Shown: positions 35,190 through 46,108 of the stretch, piece after piece | Numbering within the stretch: position 1 is the first letter of the stretch | Layout of the letters: each line of letters starts with the position of its first letter | Assembly: GCA_025966315.1 (NCBI GenBank) | Contig: JAOPUZ010000021.1 | Location: forward strand, 62,001-126,000 | DNA: 64,000 bases | Origin: Frankiales bacterium | Lineage (GTDB): Bacteria > Actinomycetota > Actinomycetes > Mycobacteriales > Jatrophihabitantaceae | Reading direction: 5' to 3' | Notes under the pieces: generated by a model | The model's database searches: none | Seen by the model: the letters and a program-made list of their open reading frames with translations, nothing else | What the model was told of the DNA's origin: nothing | Position numbers and translations under genes: made by a program

Positions 35190-35804
35190 TCAGCGCCTGT
35201 ACAGCGAATGCTTACCGATGTACTGCACGATTCCGTCTGGCACCAGGTACCAGACGGGACGCTCAGCGCCAACGCGGTCGCGCACCGTCGAGGAAGAGAT
35301 CGCCATCGCGGGCACGTCCAGCAGCGTGACCGACGCCGTCGGCAGGTGATCGCCCGACAGGTGATAGCCGGGTCTGGTCACGCCCACGAAATGACACATC
35401 GCGAACAGTTCCTCGGCGTCCTTCCACGACAGAATCGCGTTCAGCGCGTCGGCGCCGGTGATGAAGAACAGCTGCGCACCGGGCCTGATCCCCGCGATAT
35501 CCCGGACGGTATCCACCGTGTACGTCGGTCCCGGACGGTCGATATCCACCCGACTGACCCAGAATCGCGGGTTGGACGCCGTGGCCACCACCGCCATCAA
35601 GTAGCGGTGCTCGGCCGGGCTGACCTCACGTTCGGCCTTCTGCCACGGCTGGCCGGTGGGTACGAAGACGACCTCGTCGAGTTCGAACAGGTCGGCAACC
35701 TCACTGGCCGCAACCAGGTGGCCGTGATGGATGGGATCGAAGGTGCCGCCCATGATGCCCACCCGCCGAGGTCGCGTATCGGGCTGCTCGGTGTCGAGGC
35801 TCAT
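35190..35804 (-). CDS. nadD: Nicotinate-nucleotide adenylyltransferase
   Basis: The 204-residue protein carries the nucleotidyltransferase signature [11 protein letters not shown] (19-29) and the C-terminal [10 protein letters not shown], which binds the ATP phosphates. It converts nicotinate mononucleotide to deamido-NAD in NAD synthesis. The usual actinobacterial order proB-proA-nadD is interrupted here by gltD. The ribosome-silencing factor gene rsfS, which commonly follows nadD, is not downstream; the next gene is secA after about 105 bp. It starts at ATG 35804. Confidence 0.95.
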   Translation of the reverse strand: MSLDTEQPDTRPRRVGIMGGTFDPIHHGHLVAASEVADLFELDEVVFVPTGQPWQKAEREVSPAEHRYLMAVVATASNPRFWVSRVDIDRPGPTYTVDTVRDIAGIRPGAQLFFITGADALNAILSWKDAEELFAMCHFVGVTRPGYHLSGDHLPTASVTLLDVPAMAISSSTVRDRVGAERPVWYLVPDGIVQYIGKHSLYRR

Positions 35805-35834
35805 GGGCGCATCCTACGAATCAGCCCGGCCGAA

Positions 35835-37286
<1,452 letters not shown>

Positions 37287-37446
37287 TTAGCGGGCCTCAC
37301 TCCGGTTCGGGACAACAAATGGCGACGGGACGGCAGCGGCCCGACCTGTCACGGTACTTGACTGGTTCGGCTGTGCGCACCACGCGTTACGAACGCCTCA
37401 CCGTGATGTTTCCGACGGGAGCATCCGGCCAAGCGGTGGCAGCGGA

Positions 37447-38694
37447 TCAGCGGATCTGCCCGTCCCCGTAGACGACCCATTTCGTCGAGGTCAGCTCCGG
37501 CAGACCCATCGGACCGCGGGCATGTAACTTCTGCGTCGAGATGCCGATCTCGGCCCCGAAGCCGAATTCCGCACCGTCGGTGAACCGGGTCGAGGCATTG
37601 ACCATCACGGCGGCCGAATCGACCTGGGCCACGAAGCGGTTCGCGGCCTCGAGGTCGCGGGTGACGATGGCCTCGGTGTGGCCGGACGACCAGCGCCGGA
37701 TGTGCTCGATGGCCTGATCGGTGGAATCGACCACTCGCGCGGCCATGTCCAGCGAGAGGTACTCCGCGGCCCAATCCTCGTCGCTCGCCGGGACGACACC
37801 CGACTGGCCGGCAAAGGCCGGGTCGCCGTGCACGGTGACGCCGGCGGCCTGCAGCGCCGAGGTGATGCGCGGTACGAACTCACCGGCGACGGCACGATGC
37901 ACCAGCACCGTCTCGGCCGAGTTGCAGACACTCGGACGGGACACCTTGGCGTTCACGACGATCTTCTCGGCCATGTCCAGATCGGCGGTGGCCTCGACGT
38001 ACACGTGCACATTGCCGATACCGGTCTCGATCACCGGCACGGTCGAGTTGGTGACCACGTACTCGATCAGGCCTGCGCCGCCGCGTGGAATGACGACGTC
38101 GACCAGCCCGCGGGCGTGCAACAGGTGACTGACGCTCGATCGATCGGTGCCCGGCACGAGTTGGATCGAGTCGCTCGGCAGCCCGGCTTTTTCGGCGGCG
38201 TCGGCCAGCACCTGGACCAGCGCGAGATTGGAGTGATACGCACTACCCGAGCCTCGCAGCAGCACCGCGTTGCCGGATTTGACGGCCAACCCGGCGGCGT
38301 CGACCGTGACGTTCGGCCGTGCCTCGTAGATCATCGCGACGACTCCGAACGGGACCCGGACCTGGCTGATCCGCAGGCCGTTCGGCCTGGTGTAGCCGCG
38401 TACGACCTCACCCACCGGGTCGGCCAGGTTCGCAACATCGCGCAAGCCGTCGGCCATGGCCGTGATCCGGTCGGCGGTAAGCGTCAAGCGGTCGATCAGC
38501 GTTTCGGCCGTATTGTCCTGGCGGGCCGTTTCCACGTCGCTCGCATTGGCCGTCAAGATCGCCGGGGCCGCCGCTTCGATGGCATCGGCCATGCTGAGCA
38601 GGGCCGCGTCCTTCAACGCCCGCGTCGCGGTGGCCAGCCCGACCGCGGCCACCCGCCCTCGTCGAGCCACGTCATGCACTTCTGCCTCGCTCAT
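37447..38694 (-). CDS. proA: Gamma-glutamyl phosphate reductase
   Basis: From ATG 38694 the protein has 415 residues; an in-frame start at 38721 adds nine. It is an aldehyde-dehydrogenase-fold enzyme with the catalytic cysteine in [14 protein letters not shown] and the ProA blocks [21 protein letters not shown] and [11 protein letters not shown]. It reduces gamma-glutamyl phosphate to the semialdehyde with NADPH, the second step of proline synthesis. proB is 35 bp upstream, so the two are probably one transcript with obgE. Confidence 0.97.
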   Translation of the reverse strand: MSEAEVHDVARRGRVAAVGLATATRALKDAALLSMADAIEAAAPAILTANASDVETARQDNTAETLIDRLTLTADRITAMADGLRDVANLADPVGEVVRGYTRPNGLRISQVRVPFGVVAMIYEARPNVTVDAAGLAVKSGNAVLLRGSGSAYHSNLALVQVLADAAEKAGLPSDSIQLVPGTDRSSVSHLLHARGLVDVVIPRGGAGLIEYVVTNSTVPVIETGIGNVHVYVEATADLDMAEKIVVNAKVSRPSVCNSAETVLVHRAVAGEFVPRITSALQAAGVTVHGDPAFAGQSGVVPASDEDWAAEYLSLDMAARVVDSTDQAIEHIRRWSSGHTEAIVTRDLEAANRFVAQVDSAAVMVNASTRFTDGAEFGFGAEIGISTQKLHARGPMGLPELTSTKWVVYGDGQIR

Positions 38695-38729
38695 AAGGCC
38701 CAGCCTAAGGCTGATATCCACAGCATTGG

Positions 38730-39812
38730 TCAGAGCACGACCAGGTCGTCGCGGTGCACTACTTCGCGGCGCAGATCCGGTGGCAATTCGTGGCTGGATC
38801 GACCGAGTACCGCGGCCAGATCCTCGCTGTCGAAACCGACCAAGCCCCGCGCCCGCACTACGCCGGCCTCGTCCACGATCTCAACCGGGTCGCCGATGGC
38901 GAAGTCGCCGGCCGTACTGGTCACCCCGGCCGCCAGCAGGGACATCCGCTTCACCGTGACCGCCGTAATTGCGCCAGCATCGAGGGTCAGCTGGCCGCGC
39001 GGAGCGGTGGCGTGCCGCAACCAGAACAGCCGCGACGTGGTTCGCCGTCCGGCCGCGGCAAAGAACGTGCCCCCCTCGCCACGAAGCCCGGCGCCGACGG
39101 ACGGAGCGTCGATCAGCAGGACCGGGATGCCCGCCCCGGACGCGATCGAGGCGGCATCGAGTTTGGTCGCCATCCCGCCGGTGCCTACCCCGGACCGGGC
39201 GCCGCCGACCCGGATCCGTGCGAGGTCGTCCGGACCGCTGACCTCACTGATCAGCCGGGCACCATCCAGTCGGGGATCCTCCGTGTACACGCCATCGACG
39301 TCGGAAAGCAGCACCAACGCGTCGGCTTGGACGGCATGTGCGACCAGTGCGGCCAAGCGATCGTTGTCACCGAAGCGGATCTCGTGGGTCGCCACCGTGT
39401 CGTTCTCGTTCACGATCGGGATGACGCCGAGGGCCAGCAATCGATCCAGGGTGCGTACCGCATTGCGGTAGTCGCCTCGGCGATGCAGATCGCCTGCCGT
39501 CAGCAGTACCTGACCGACGGTCAGCCCGAAGCGGGCAAAGGATGCGGCGTAACGCTCGGCCAGCAGCAATTGACCGACGCTGGCCGCCGCCTGCTGGGTG
39601 GCCAGATCACGCGGCCGGCTCTTCAGACCCAGCGGCCCGATTCCAGCCGCGATGGCGCCGGAGGACACCAACACGACCTGCTGCCCACCGGCTCGGCGGG
39701 CCGCCAACGCCTCAACCAGGTGGTCCAGCCGGTCGCCGTGCAACCGGCCGCGCTGGGTAATGGACGAGGATCCGACCTTGACGACGGTGCGGGACGCCAC
39801 CGCGATAGCCAT
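38730..39812 (-). CDS. proB: Glutamate 5-kinase with PUA domain
   Basis: From ATG 39812 the protein has 360 residues. The amino-acid-kinase domain shows [40 protein letters not shown] and [13 protein letters not shown]-terminal PUA domain of about 75 residues follows, as in many long-form ProB enzymes. It phosphorylates glutamate to begin proline synthesis and is usually feedback-inhibited by proline. It lies 25 bp after obgE. The frame extends to 39917 but overlaps the end of obgE, so the downstream ATG is preferred. Confidence 0.96.
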   Translation of the reverse strand: MAIAVASRTVVKVGSSSITQRGRLHGDRLDHLVEALAARRAGGQQVVLVSSGAIAAGIGPLGLKSRPRDLATQQAAASVGQLLLAERYAASFARFGLTVGQVLLTAGDLHRRGDYRNAVRTLDRLLALGVIPIVNENDTVATHEIRFGDNDRLAALVAHAVQADALVLLSDVDGVYTEDPRLDGARLISEVSGPDDLARIRVGGARSGVGTGGMATKLDAASIASGAGIPVLLIDAPSVGAGLRGEGGTFFAAAGRRTTSRLFWLRHATAPRGQLTLDAGAITAVTVKRMSLLAAGVTSTAGDFAIGDPVEIVDEAGVVRARGLVGFDSEDLAAVLGRSSHELPPDLRREVVHRDDLVVL

Positions 39813-39837
39813 CCGCCGGGAGCCATCGTCGGACACC

Positions 39838-41274
39838 TCAGGAGTCCAGCTCGTGCGGAACGCGGCGGCCCTTCTTCGCGGCGAGCCGGTCATCGGCGTT
39901 CGGGCGGGTATCCACACTCAATCGCTCGTCGGTGCCACGCCGGTGCGGCTGGTACTCCTCGTCGGCCATGCCGGACGTCGGCTCGAAGTCGAAGACGTAG
40001 TCACCGATCACCACGGAGGCACCGGGTTCGGCTCCGAGCTTGGCCAGTTCCTGTTCAACGCCAAGGCGGGCCAGTCGATCGGCGAGATAACCGACGGCTT
40101 CGTCGTTGTCGAACTGGGTCTGCCGTACCCACCGTTCCGGTTTGCTGCCGCGGACGATGAACGTGTCGGCTTCGCTCGGGTCGGGTGACACCGTGAAGCC
40201 GGAATCGTCGACGGCCCGCGGGCTGATGATGATTCGTTTGGGTGCGTCACTGGCCCGGCTGGCCCGATCAGCGGCAACCAGGGCGGCGAGGGCAAAGCTC
40301 AGTTCACGCAGCCCCTCGTGCGACACCGCGGAAATCTCGAACACCCGGTAGCCACGCTCGACCAGGCTGGCCGTCACCAGGTCCGCCAGATCACGCGCTT
40401 CGGGGACGTCGATCTTGTTCAGGGCAACGATCCGGGGCCGATCCTGCAGGTCGGCAACCGACTCGAAGTACTGCGCCAGCTCGGCCTCGATGGCGTCGAG
40501 ATCGCTGACCGGATCACGACCGGGATCGAGGGTCGCGCAGTCGAGCACGTGGACCAGCACCGCGCAGCGCTCGATGTGACGAAGGAAGTCCAGGCCTAGA
40601 CCTTTGCCGTCCGCGGCACCCGGAATCAAGCCGGGCACGTCGGCAACGGTGTAGACGACCTCGCCGGCACTGACCACGCCCAGGTTGGGGACGAGGGTGG
40701 TGAACGGGTAGTCCGCGATCTTCGGTCGGGCGGCCGACATCGCCGCGATCAGCGATGACTTGCCGGCCGACGGGAAGCCGACCAGGCCGACGTCGGCCAT
40801 AGACTTGAGTTCGAGCACGACGTCCATCGACTCACCCGGCTCACCGAGCAACGCGAAGCCCGGCGCCTTGCGGCGGGTGGACGCCAGCGAGGCGTTACCC
40901 AGACCCGCCCGGCCGCCACGCGCGACCACGAATTGCGCGCCGGCACCGGTCAGGTCCGCCAGCACCGCGCCGTGCTCGTCGTGCACCACGGTGCCGTCCG
41001 GGACGCGCAGCTCCAAGCCAGCCCCGTCACCGCCGTTGCGGTGCTTGCCCGCGCCCGGACGGCCGTTGCCGGCGCTCTGGTGCGGGTGATGGTGAAAATC
41101 GAGCAGGGTGTGCACGCTGGGATCAACCGTCAGCACGACGTCGCCACCGCGACCGCCGTTGCCACCATCAGGACCACCTAGCGGCTTGAACTTCTCGCGA
41201 TGCACTGAGACACAGCCGTGCCCACCATTACCGGCGGTCGCATGCAGGACGACCCGATCGACGAACCTCGCCAT
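39838..41274 (-). CDS. obgE: Obg GTPase
   Basis: The 478-residue protein has a glycine-rich N-terminal Obg fold ([12 protein letters not shown] and similar). The G domain has Walker [10 protein letters not shown] (near residue 165) and NKID, and an OCT domain of actinobacterial type sits at the C-terminus. Obg binds the large ribosomal subunit in assembly and links growth to GTP and ppGpp levels. The order rplU-rpmA-obgE-proB is standard. A strong hairpin separates it from rpmA, so its level may differ from that of the ribosomal genes. Confidence 0.97.
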   Translation of the reverse strand: MARFVDRVVLHATAGNGGHGCVSVHREKFKPLGGPDGGNGGRGGDVVLTVDPSVHTLLDFHHHPHQSAGNGRPGAGKHRNGGDGAGLELRVPDGTVVHDEHGAVLADLTGAGAQFVVARGGRAGLGNASLASTRRKAPGFALLGEPGESMDVVLELKSMADVGLVGFPSAGKSSLIAAMSAARPKIADYPFTTLVPNLGVVSAGEVVYTVADVPGLIPGAADGKGLGLDFLRHIERCAVLVHVLDCATLDPGRDPVSDLDAIEAELAQYFESVADLQDRPRIVALNKIDVPEARDLADLVTASLVERGYRVFEISAVSHEGLRELSFALAALVAADRASRASDAPKRIIISPRAVDDSGFTVSPDPSEADTFIVRGSKPERWVRQTQFDNDEAVGYLADRLARLGVEQELAKLGAEPGASVVIGDYVFDFEPTSGMADEEYQPHRRGTDERLSVDTRPNADDRLAAKKGRRVPHELDS

Positions 41275-41349
41275 TTCGGACGTCCCTTCTCGGTCACTCG
41301 GTTAGTTCACTTCAATCGCTTCGGAAAGCGGGTACTGCCATAACAACGC

Positions 41350-41383
41350 CGAAGCGGGCTCGGAGTAATCCGGGCCCGCTTCG
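41350..41383 (-). terminator. Hairpin between rpmA and obgE (partial terminator or processing site)
   Basis: CGAAGCGGGC (41350-41359) and GCCCGCTTCG (41374-41383) pair perfectly. The stem extends inward through a wobble pair and CGG/CCG to a 6-nt loop, giving about 14 pairs. No U-run follows on the minus strand, so it may attenuate obgE transcription or protect the 3' end of the L27 message. Confidence 0.6.
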
Positions 41384-41426
41384 TACTGCGTTGTGGATCG
41401 AGGTCAGTGCGCCGACCGCCGGAGGC

Positions 41427-41702
41427 TCAGGCTTCGACGGGTACGGGGACCTCGACCGGCACGATGCTCACGGTTTTGCGGCCGCGCCGCGTGCCGAACA
41501 GCACGTTGCCGGCGGACAGGGCGAACAGGGTGTCGTCCTTGCCGCGGCCGACCAGGTCACCGGGGTGGAACTTGGTGCCACGCTGGCGAATGATGATCTC
41601 GCCCGCGTTGACGAGCTGGCCGCCGAAACGCTTCACTCCGAGTCGCTGGGCATGCGAGTCGCGGCCGTTGCGCGAACTCGATGCACCTTTCTTGTGTGCC
41701 AT
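41427..41702 (-). CDS. rpmA: 50S ribosomal protein L27
   Basis: The 91-residue protein begins [16 protein letters not shown], the conserved L27 N-terminus that reaches toward the peptidyl-transferase centre, and includes [15 protein letters not shown]. No N-terminal cleavable extension of the firmicute type is present. It lies four bases after rplU, so the two are co-translated. It ends in a short acidic and proline-containing tail. Confidence 0.98.
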   Translation of the reverse strand: MAHKKGASSSRNGRDSHAQRLGVKRFGGQLVNAGEIIIRQRGTKFHPGDLVGRGKDDTLFALSAGNVLFGTRRGRKTVSIVPVEVPVPVEA

Positions 41703-41706
41703 ATCG

Positions 41707-42021
41707 CTACTTCCCGCTCTCGATGCCGGTCACCTTGACCTGGGACAGCTTCTGGCGATGGCCCTGGCGCTTGTGGTAACCGGTCTTGTTCTTGAACTTG
41801 TGAATCTTGATCTTCGGGCCCTTTATCTGACCGAGAACCTCACCGGTGACGGCGACCTTGGCCAGTGCTGAAGCATCAGTGGTGACGTCCGCGCCGTCGA
41901 CCAGCAGAATTGCCGGCAGAGCCACGCTGGCACCCGCCGCGACGTCGAGCTTCTCGACGGTCACGACGTCACCCACGGCGACCTTGTATTGCTTGCCGCC
42001 GGTTTTGACGATGGCGTACAT
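41707..42021 (-). CDS. rplU: 50S ribosomal protein L21
   Basis: From ATG 42021, with AGGAG upstream, the protein has 104 residues. It begins [19 protein letters not shown] and ends [18 protein letters not shown], both L21 hallmarks. L21 binds 23S rRNA near L20. It is first in the rplU-rpmA pair, with a candidate promoter about 170 bp upstream. The frame reaches 42078 but the extension lacks conservation. Confidence 0.98.
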   Translation of the reverse strand: MYAIVKTGGKQYKVAVGDVVTVEKLDVAAGASVALPAILLVDGADVTTDASALAKVAVTGEVLGQIKGPKIKIHKFKNKTGYHKRQGHRQKLSQVKVTGIESGK

Positions 42022-42186
42022 CGTGGATCCACTCCTGTCGAACAACACCCGACGCTTCGAATCTCGAAAGATCGGCAACTGCTGGCAATTGCTACCGGCC
42101 CGAATCGGCAGGATCCCGAAGGATCTGCCGCCCAGGTTCCCGAGAGCTTGGCTGGCGGCCCGCTCACGTTCTGAGGGCCGTCGTAC

Positions 42187-42216
42187 AGATTACGGTACGA
42201 GCGTGGCGGCAAGCAA
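42187..42216 (-). promoter_or_regulatory. Candidate rplU-rpmA promoter
   Basis: On the minus strand TTGCTT (42216-42211) and TAATCT (42192-42187) are 18 bp apart, resembling -35 and -10 boxes; TAATCT fits TANNNT. Transcription near 42180 would give a leader of about 160 nt before L21, long enough for ribosomal autoregulation. Confidence 0.5.
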
Positions 42217-42242
42217 AACAACCGCCCTCGTTCGCGTTGCGG

Positions 42243-45203
42243 TCAGCCTCCCGACGAACCCACCGGCACCGAACTGGTGACCGGCGGCCCGGCCGGGCGG
42301 CTAGCAGCTCGACGCCGGCGCGGACGAGAGTTCCGTGACGGGGGCGCCGCGTCGGCCTCGACGAGCGCCTCCTCTTCGGCCGGTTCGGTGTCGGAATCGT
42401 CCTCGTCCAGCGCGAGACCTACGTCCAGTGAGATGTCGGCGACCGTCGCGGCCAGATCGTCCGCGGCGGCTTCCACCACCTCCGGCGGCAGATCGTCACG
42501 ATGGCCACTGGCCGCGGCGATCGCAGCGATCGCGTTGGCGGCCGCACGGCGCCGTTCGGCTTCCGCGGCCTGCTCGGCTTCGCTCAGCTGGTCGGTGGGC
42601 TCCGTCTCGCCGCTGGCCGACGGGCTGCTGCCGTTGGCTCCGGAGGTCGATTTCCCGCGACGGTTGCGGCGGCCGCTCTTGGCCGAGCGATCATCCTCGA
42701 CCGGCGCGCCGCTGGTCGGGCTGGGCGTGGAGCCCTTCTTCTCGATCGGCTCCGCGTGGATGATCAGGCCGCGCCCGCCGCAGTGCGGGCATGGCTCGCT
42801 GAACGCCTCCAGCAAACCCTCACCGACTCGCTTACGAGTCATCTGAACCAGCCCCAGTGAGGTCACCTCGGCGACCTGATGCTTCGTGCGGTCGCGCCCC
42901 AGGCACTCGGTGAGCCGGCGCAGCACCAGATCCCGATTGCTTTCGAGCACCATGTCGATGAAGTCGATCACGATGATGCCGCCGATGTCGCGCAGCCGCA
43001 GTTGGCGCACGATCTCTTCGGCCGCTTCGAGGTTGTTGCGGGTCACGGTCTGCTCGAGGTTGCCGCCCGAGCCGGTGTACTTACCAGTGTTGACGTCGAC
43101 CACGGTCATGGCCTCGGTCCGATCGATCACGAGCGATCCGCCCGAGGGCAACCAGACCTTGCGGTCCAGCGCCTTGGCCAGTTGCTCGTCCACCCGCAGA
43201 TCGTGGAACAGCTCGCCCGTGCCGGTGTACAGCGAGATCCGGTCGGCGAGGTCCGGGGCCACGTCCGCCACGTAGGACGTGATGGTCGCGTGGGTATCCG
43301 CGCCGGCGACAGTCAGTGAGGAGAAGTCGTCGTTGAAGACGTCCCGGACGACCCGAATCGCCAGGTCGGGCTCGCCGTACACCAAGGACGGCGCGCTGCC
43401 CGATCGGCTGTCGGCCTCGCCGGTCTTGGTCTGGATGAGTGCCCACTGGGCCTTGAGCCGTTCGACGTCGCTGACCAGGTCCTCTTCCGAAGCGCCTTCG
43501 GCGGCGGTGCGGACGATGACGCCGGCGTCCTCCGGGACGACCTGCTTCAGGATGGCCTTGAGACGGCTGCGTTCCACGTCGGGAAGCCGGCGACTGATAC
43601 CGGTCATGCCGCCACCGGGCACGAAGACCAGGAAGCGCCCGGCGAGTGACACCTGACTGGTCAGCCGAGCACCCTTGTGTCCAATCGGGTCCTTGGTGAC
43701 CTGTACCAACACGGCATCGCCCGGGTTGAGGGCGTTCTCAATGGATCGCGCCTTGCCTTCCAGGCCGGCCGCGTCCCAGTTCACCTCACCGGCGTAGAGC
43801 ACGCCGTTGCGGCCGCGGCCAATATCGACAAAGGCCGCTTCCATCGAGGGCAGCACGTTCTGCACACGCCCGAGGTACACGTTGCCGACGGCGCTGCTGG
43901 CCGAGGCCCGGGTCACGTAGTGCTCGACCAGAATGCCGTCTTCGAGGACCGCGATCTGGGTCCGGTCGTCGGTCTGGCGTACCGCCATCACCCGCTCCAC
44001 GGATTCGCGGCGGGCCAGGAATTCGGCTTCGGTCAGGATCGGAGCCCGGCGCCGCCCGGTGTCGCGGTTGTCCCGGCGACGCTGACGCTTGGCTTCGAGA
44101 CGGGTCGAGCCCTTGACGCCGCGAACGCCGTCGTCATCAGCCGCGCCACCACCGCCACCGCCGCCACCGCCACTGCCACGGGACGAGGAGCGCGTCTCGC
44201 GGACGTGGACCACGGTGTTCGGCGGATCGTCCTCGGTTGCGTCTTCGCCGGAGGTGCTGGACCGCCGCCGACGCCGGCGACGCCGGGCGCTGGCGGACAG
44301 CGCCGCCTCGGCTACTTCTTCGGCGTGATCCTCAAGTTCGGACTCCGACGCGACCTCGTCGACGTCCTCGTCGATGTCGGCGTCGGTTTCAGCCACGATC
44401 TCGCCAGCCGGGTCCGCCGTGCGGGACCCCCGACCGCGGCGCCCGCGACGACGCCGCGGTCGCTGACCCGAGTCTGCATCGTCACTCTCATCGACCGCGT
44501 CAGCAGCTTCGCTGGCTTCGGCGTCCGGGTCATCGTCGACGTCGAGCGCGATCTGTTCGACCGGCGGCGCCGCCTTCGCGGCACGACGCCGTCGGGTCGG
44601 CGCGGCAACCTCGGACGGCGGCTGGAACAGCACGACCGGGGCCGACAGGGCCGGTGTGGCCGTCGACGGAGAGTCGCTGACCGCAGCCTCGGTGGATCCA
44701 TCGTCGGCGGGCGCGGCCGTTGCTTGATCAGCGTCCGATGCCGCCGCCTTGGTTGCCCTGGTCGTGCGCTTACGCGCGGTCTTCTTGGCCGGCGCGGCGT
44801 CAACGGGCAGCGCCTGCGTCGGTTCGCCGTTGAGCGCTGGTTCCGGCGTTTCGGCTCCCGGGGTGCGGTCAGCGGTCGCCGCGGCACCATCGGCTGAGTC
44901 TGCGTCAGCTACTGGGGCAGCAACCTTCTTGGCGGCTCGCTTGGCCGGGGCCTTACGGGCGCGGGCGGCAACCGGAGCGGCCGATTCGGTGTTACCGGCG
45001 TCGGCGCCGGCGGGCACGGCAGAGTTCGACGCCTCATTCGACCCGGACTCGGTCGCAGCCGGTGCGGCGGTTTTCTTGGCTGTTCGTTTCTGGGCCGGCC
45101 GGCGAGCGGCCTTCTTGGCCGGCGCGGCCGCGTCCGGGCCGCCGGCGTTGGGGGTGCCTGATTCGGTTGATTCGGGGGTGTTGTCGTTCGTGGCATCGAG
45201 CAT
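42243..45203 (-). CDS. rne: Ribonuclease E/G family endoribonuclease
   Basis: The 986-residue protein begins with about 400 residues of low complexity: Ala/Lys/Pro-rich, then acidic and Arg-rich blocks and a glycine run. The S1 domain is near 435-475 (VGNVYLGRVQNVLPSMEAAFVDIG). The catalytic DNase I-like domain has VVDVNTG (D703) and IDFIDM (D747). A zinc-link CPHC (805-808) and a short basic tail follow. It cleaves single-stranded RNA in rRNA maturation and mRNA decay. In actinobacteria the scaffold region is N-terminal, as here, rather than C-terminal as in E. coli. The start is ATG 45203 with AGGAG 12 bases upstream. It follows the radical SAM pair. Confidence 0.96.
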   Translation of the reverse strand: MLDATNDNTPESTESGTPNAGGPDAAAPAKKAARRPAQKRTAKKTAAPAATESGSNEASNSAVPAGADAGNTESAAPVAARARKAPAKRAAKKVAAPVADADSADGAAATADRTPGAETPEPALNGEPTQALPVDAAPAKKTARKRTTRATKAAASDADQATAAPADDGSTEAAVSDSPSTATPALSAPVVLFQPPSEVAAPTRRRRAAKAAPPVEQIALDVDDDPDAEASEAADAVDESDDADSGQRPRRRRGRRGRGSRTADPAGEIVAETDADIDEDVDEVASESELEDHAEEVAEAALSASARRRRRRRRSSTSGEDATEDDPPNTVVHVRETRSSSRGSGGGGGGGGGAADDDGVRGVKGSTRLEAKRQRRRDNRDTGRRRAPILTEAEFLARRESVERVMAVRQTDDRTQIAVLEDGILVEHYVTRASASSAVGNVYLGRVQNVLPSMEAAFVDIGRGRNGVLYAGEVNWDAAGLEGKARSIENALNPGDAVLVQVTKDPIGHKGARLTSQVSLAGRFLVFVPGGGMTGISRRLPDVERSRLKAILKQVVPEDAGVIVRTAAEGASEEDLVSDVERLKAQWALIQTKTGEADSRSGSAPSLVYGEPDLAIRVVRDVFNDDFSSLTVAGADTHATITSYVADVAPDLADRISLYTGTGELFHDLRVDEQLAKALDRKVWLPSGGSLVIDRTEAMTVVDVNTGKYTGSGGNLEQTVTRNNLEAAEEIVRQLRLRDIGGIIVIDFIDMVLESNRDLVLRRLTECLGRDRTKHQVAEVTSLGLVQMTRKRVGEGLLEAFSEPCPHCGGRGLIIHAEPIEKKGSTPSPTSGAPVEDDRSAKSGRRNRRGKSTSGANGSSPSASGETEPTDQLSEAEQAAEAERRRAAANAIAAIAAASGHRDDLPPEVVEAAADDLAATVADISLDVGLALDEDDSDTEPAEEEALVEADAAPPSRNSRPRRRRAASRPAGPPVTSSVPVGSSGG

Positions 45204-45332
45204 GTGCTCGCACTACTCCTGTCTGGCAGCCGGGGCCGTCAGACCGGATCTTGCCTCGGTCCGTGCGGCCGCGCAGCGGCACTGTGGTGTCTCGGCCCGC
45301 AAGCAGAGACTAAGTCTGATGGTGCTCGTCGA

Positions 45333-46106
45333 TCAGCGGGTGCTGACCGGCGTTCCGGTGTCCTTCACTGTCGTTATTCGCAGCGGATCGCCGACCGCTC
45401 CGTTCTCGGAGAGCGGTCCCTGCGCCAGTCGGGTAGCCCGTGGGGGCTGAGACGGGGCGAAACCAGCTACCGAAGTCAAGGCGGCCAGCACATCGTCGGG
45501 TCGGACGGCCGGAGTTGCTTGGCGTACGACCAACTCGATTATCGCACGAGACTGGTCCTCGGTACCGGCCGACACGATTCCGGTCACAATTGCGGCCCTG
45601 GCGTCGATGCTTCGCTTGCCGTCCTTGGTCAACCGATCGACCATCACGGACTCGTGTCGCATCAGTTCCGCGACCGCCTCGACCAGCACCGCCGGATCGT
45701 CGGCGAGCTCGAGGCGCCAGTGCGAGGCTTGGATCTGATCGGGCAGCGATCCGGGCGGCGCGTCCAGCACATCAACGGCCAGCACCATGTCGAGTCCGTC
45801 GGGCAGTACCGCATCGATGGCCGCGATCACATCCGCCGGCTCGCACCGTTCAGCCAGCGCGATCTCCAGATATTCGGCTTCGGAACCGACCCCGGTCGGG
45901 GCCGCCCCCACGTAGCTGATCTTCGGGTGCGGGTGAAAGCCCGCCGAGTACGCCATCGGGACGGCGGCCCGACGCAAGGACCGTTCGAATGCGCGGGCGA
46001 AATCGCGGTGCGAGGAGAACCGCATCCGACCTCGTTTGGCGTATTGCACGCGGATGCGTTGCACGATCGGTGCCGGCGGCGGGCCTTCCGGCTGACGACG
46101 AGCCAT
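45333..46106 (-). CDS. DUF2344 radical-SAM-associated protein (TIGR03936 type)
   Basis: The 257-residue protein begins with the conserved block IVQRIRVQYAKRGRMRFSSHRDFARAFERSLRRA and continues with AYSAGFHPHPKISYVGAAPTG, characteristic of the DUF2344 family. In some bacteria this domain is fused to the end of the neighbouring radical SAM enzyme; here it is a separate gene two bases downstream of it. The pair is usually next to rne, as here. Function is uncertain, but a role in RNA or ribosome-related modification is often suggested by the context. Confidence 0.9.
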   Translation of the reverse strand: MARRQPEGPPPAPIVQRIRVQYAKRGRMRFSSHRDFARAFERSLRRAAVPMAYSAGFHPHPKISYVGAAPTGVGSEAEYLEIALAERCEPADVIAAIDAVLPDGLDMVLAVDVLDAPPGSLPDQIQASHWRLELADDPAVLVEAVAELMRHESVMVDRLTKDGKRSIDARAAIVTGIVSAGTEDQSRAIIELVVRQATPAVRPDDVLAALTSVAGFAPSQPPRATRLAQGPLSENGAVGDPLRITTVKDTGTPVSTR

Positions 46107-46108
46107 GG

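Noticed and set aside
37678-39471. 597-codon plus-strand frame across proA and proB
   Set aside because: It is antisense to two well-supported enzymes; the length results from GC-rich third positions.
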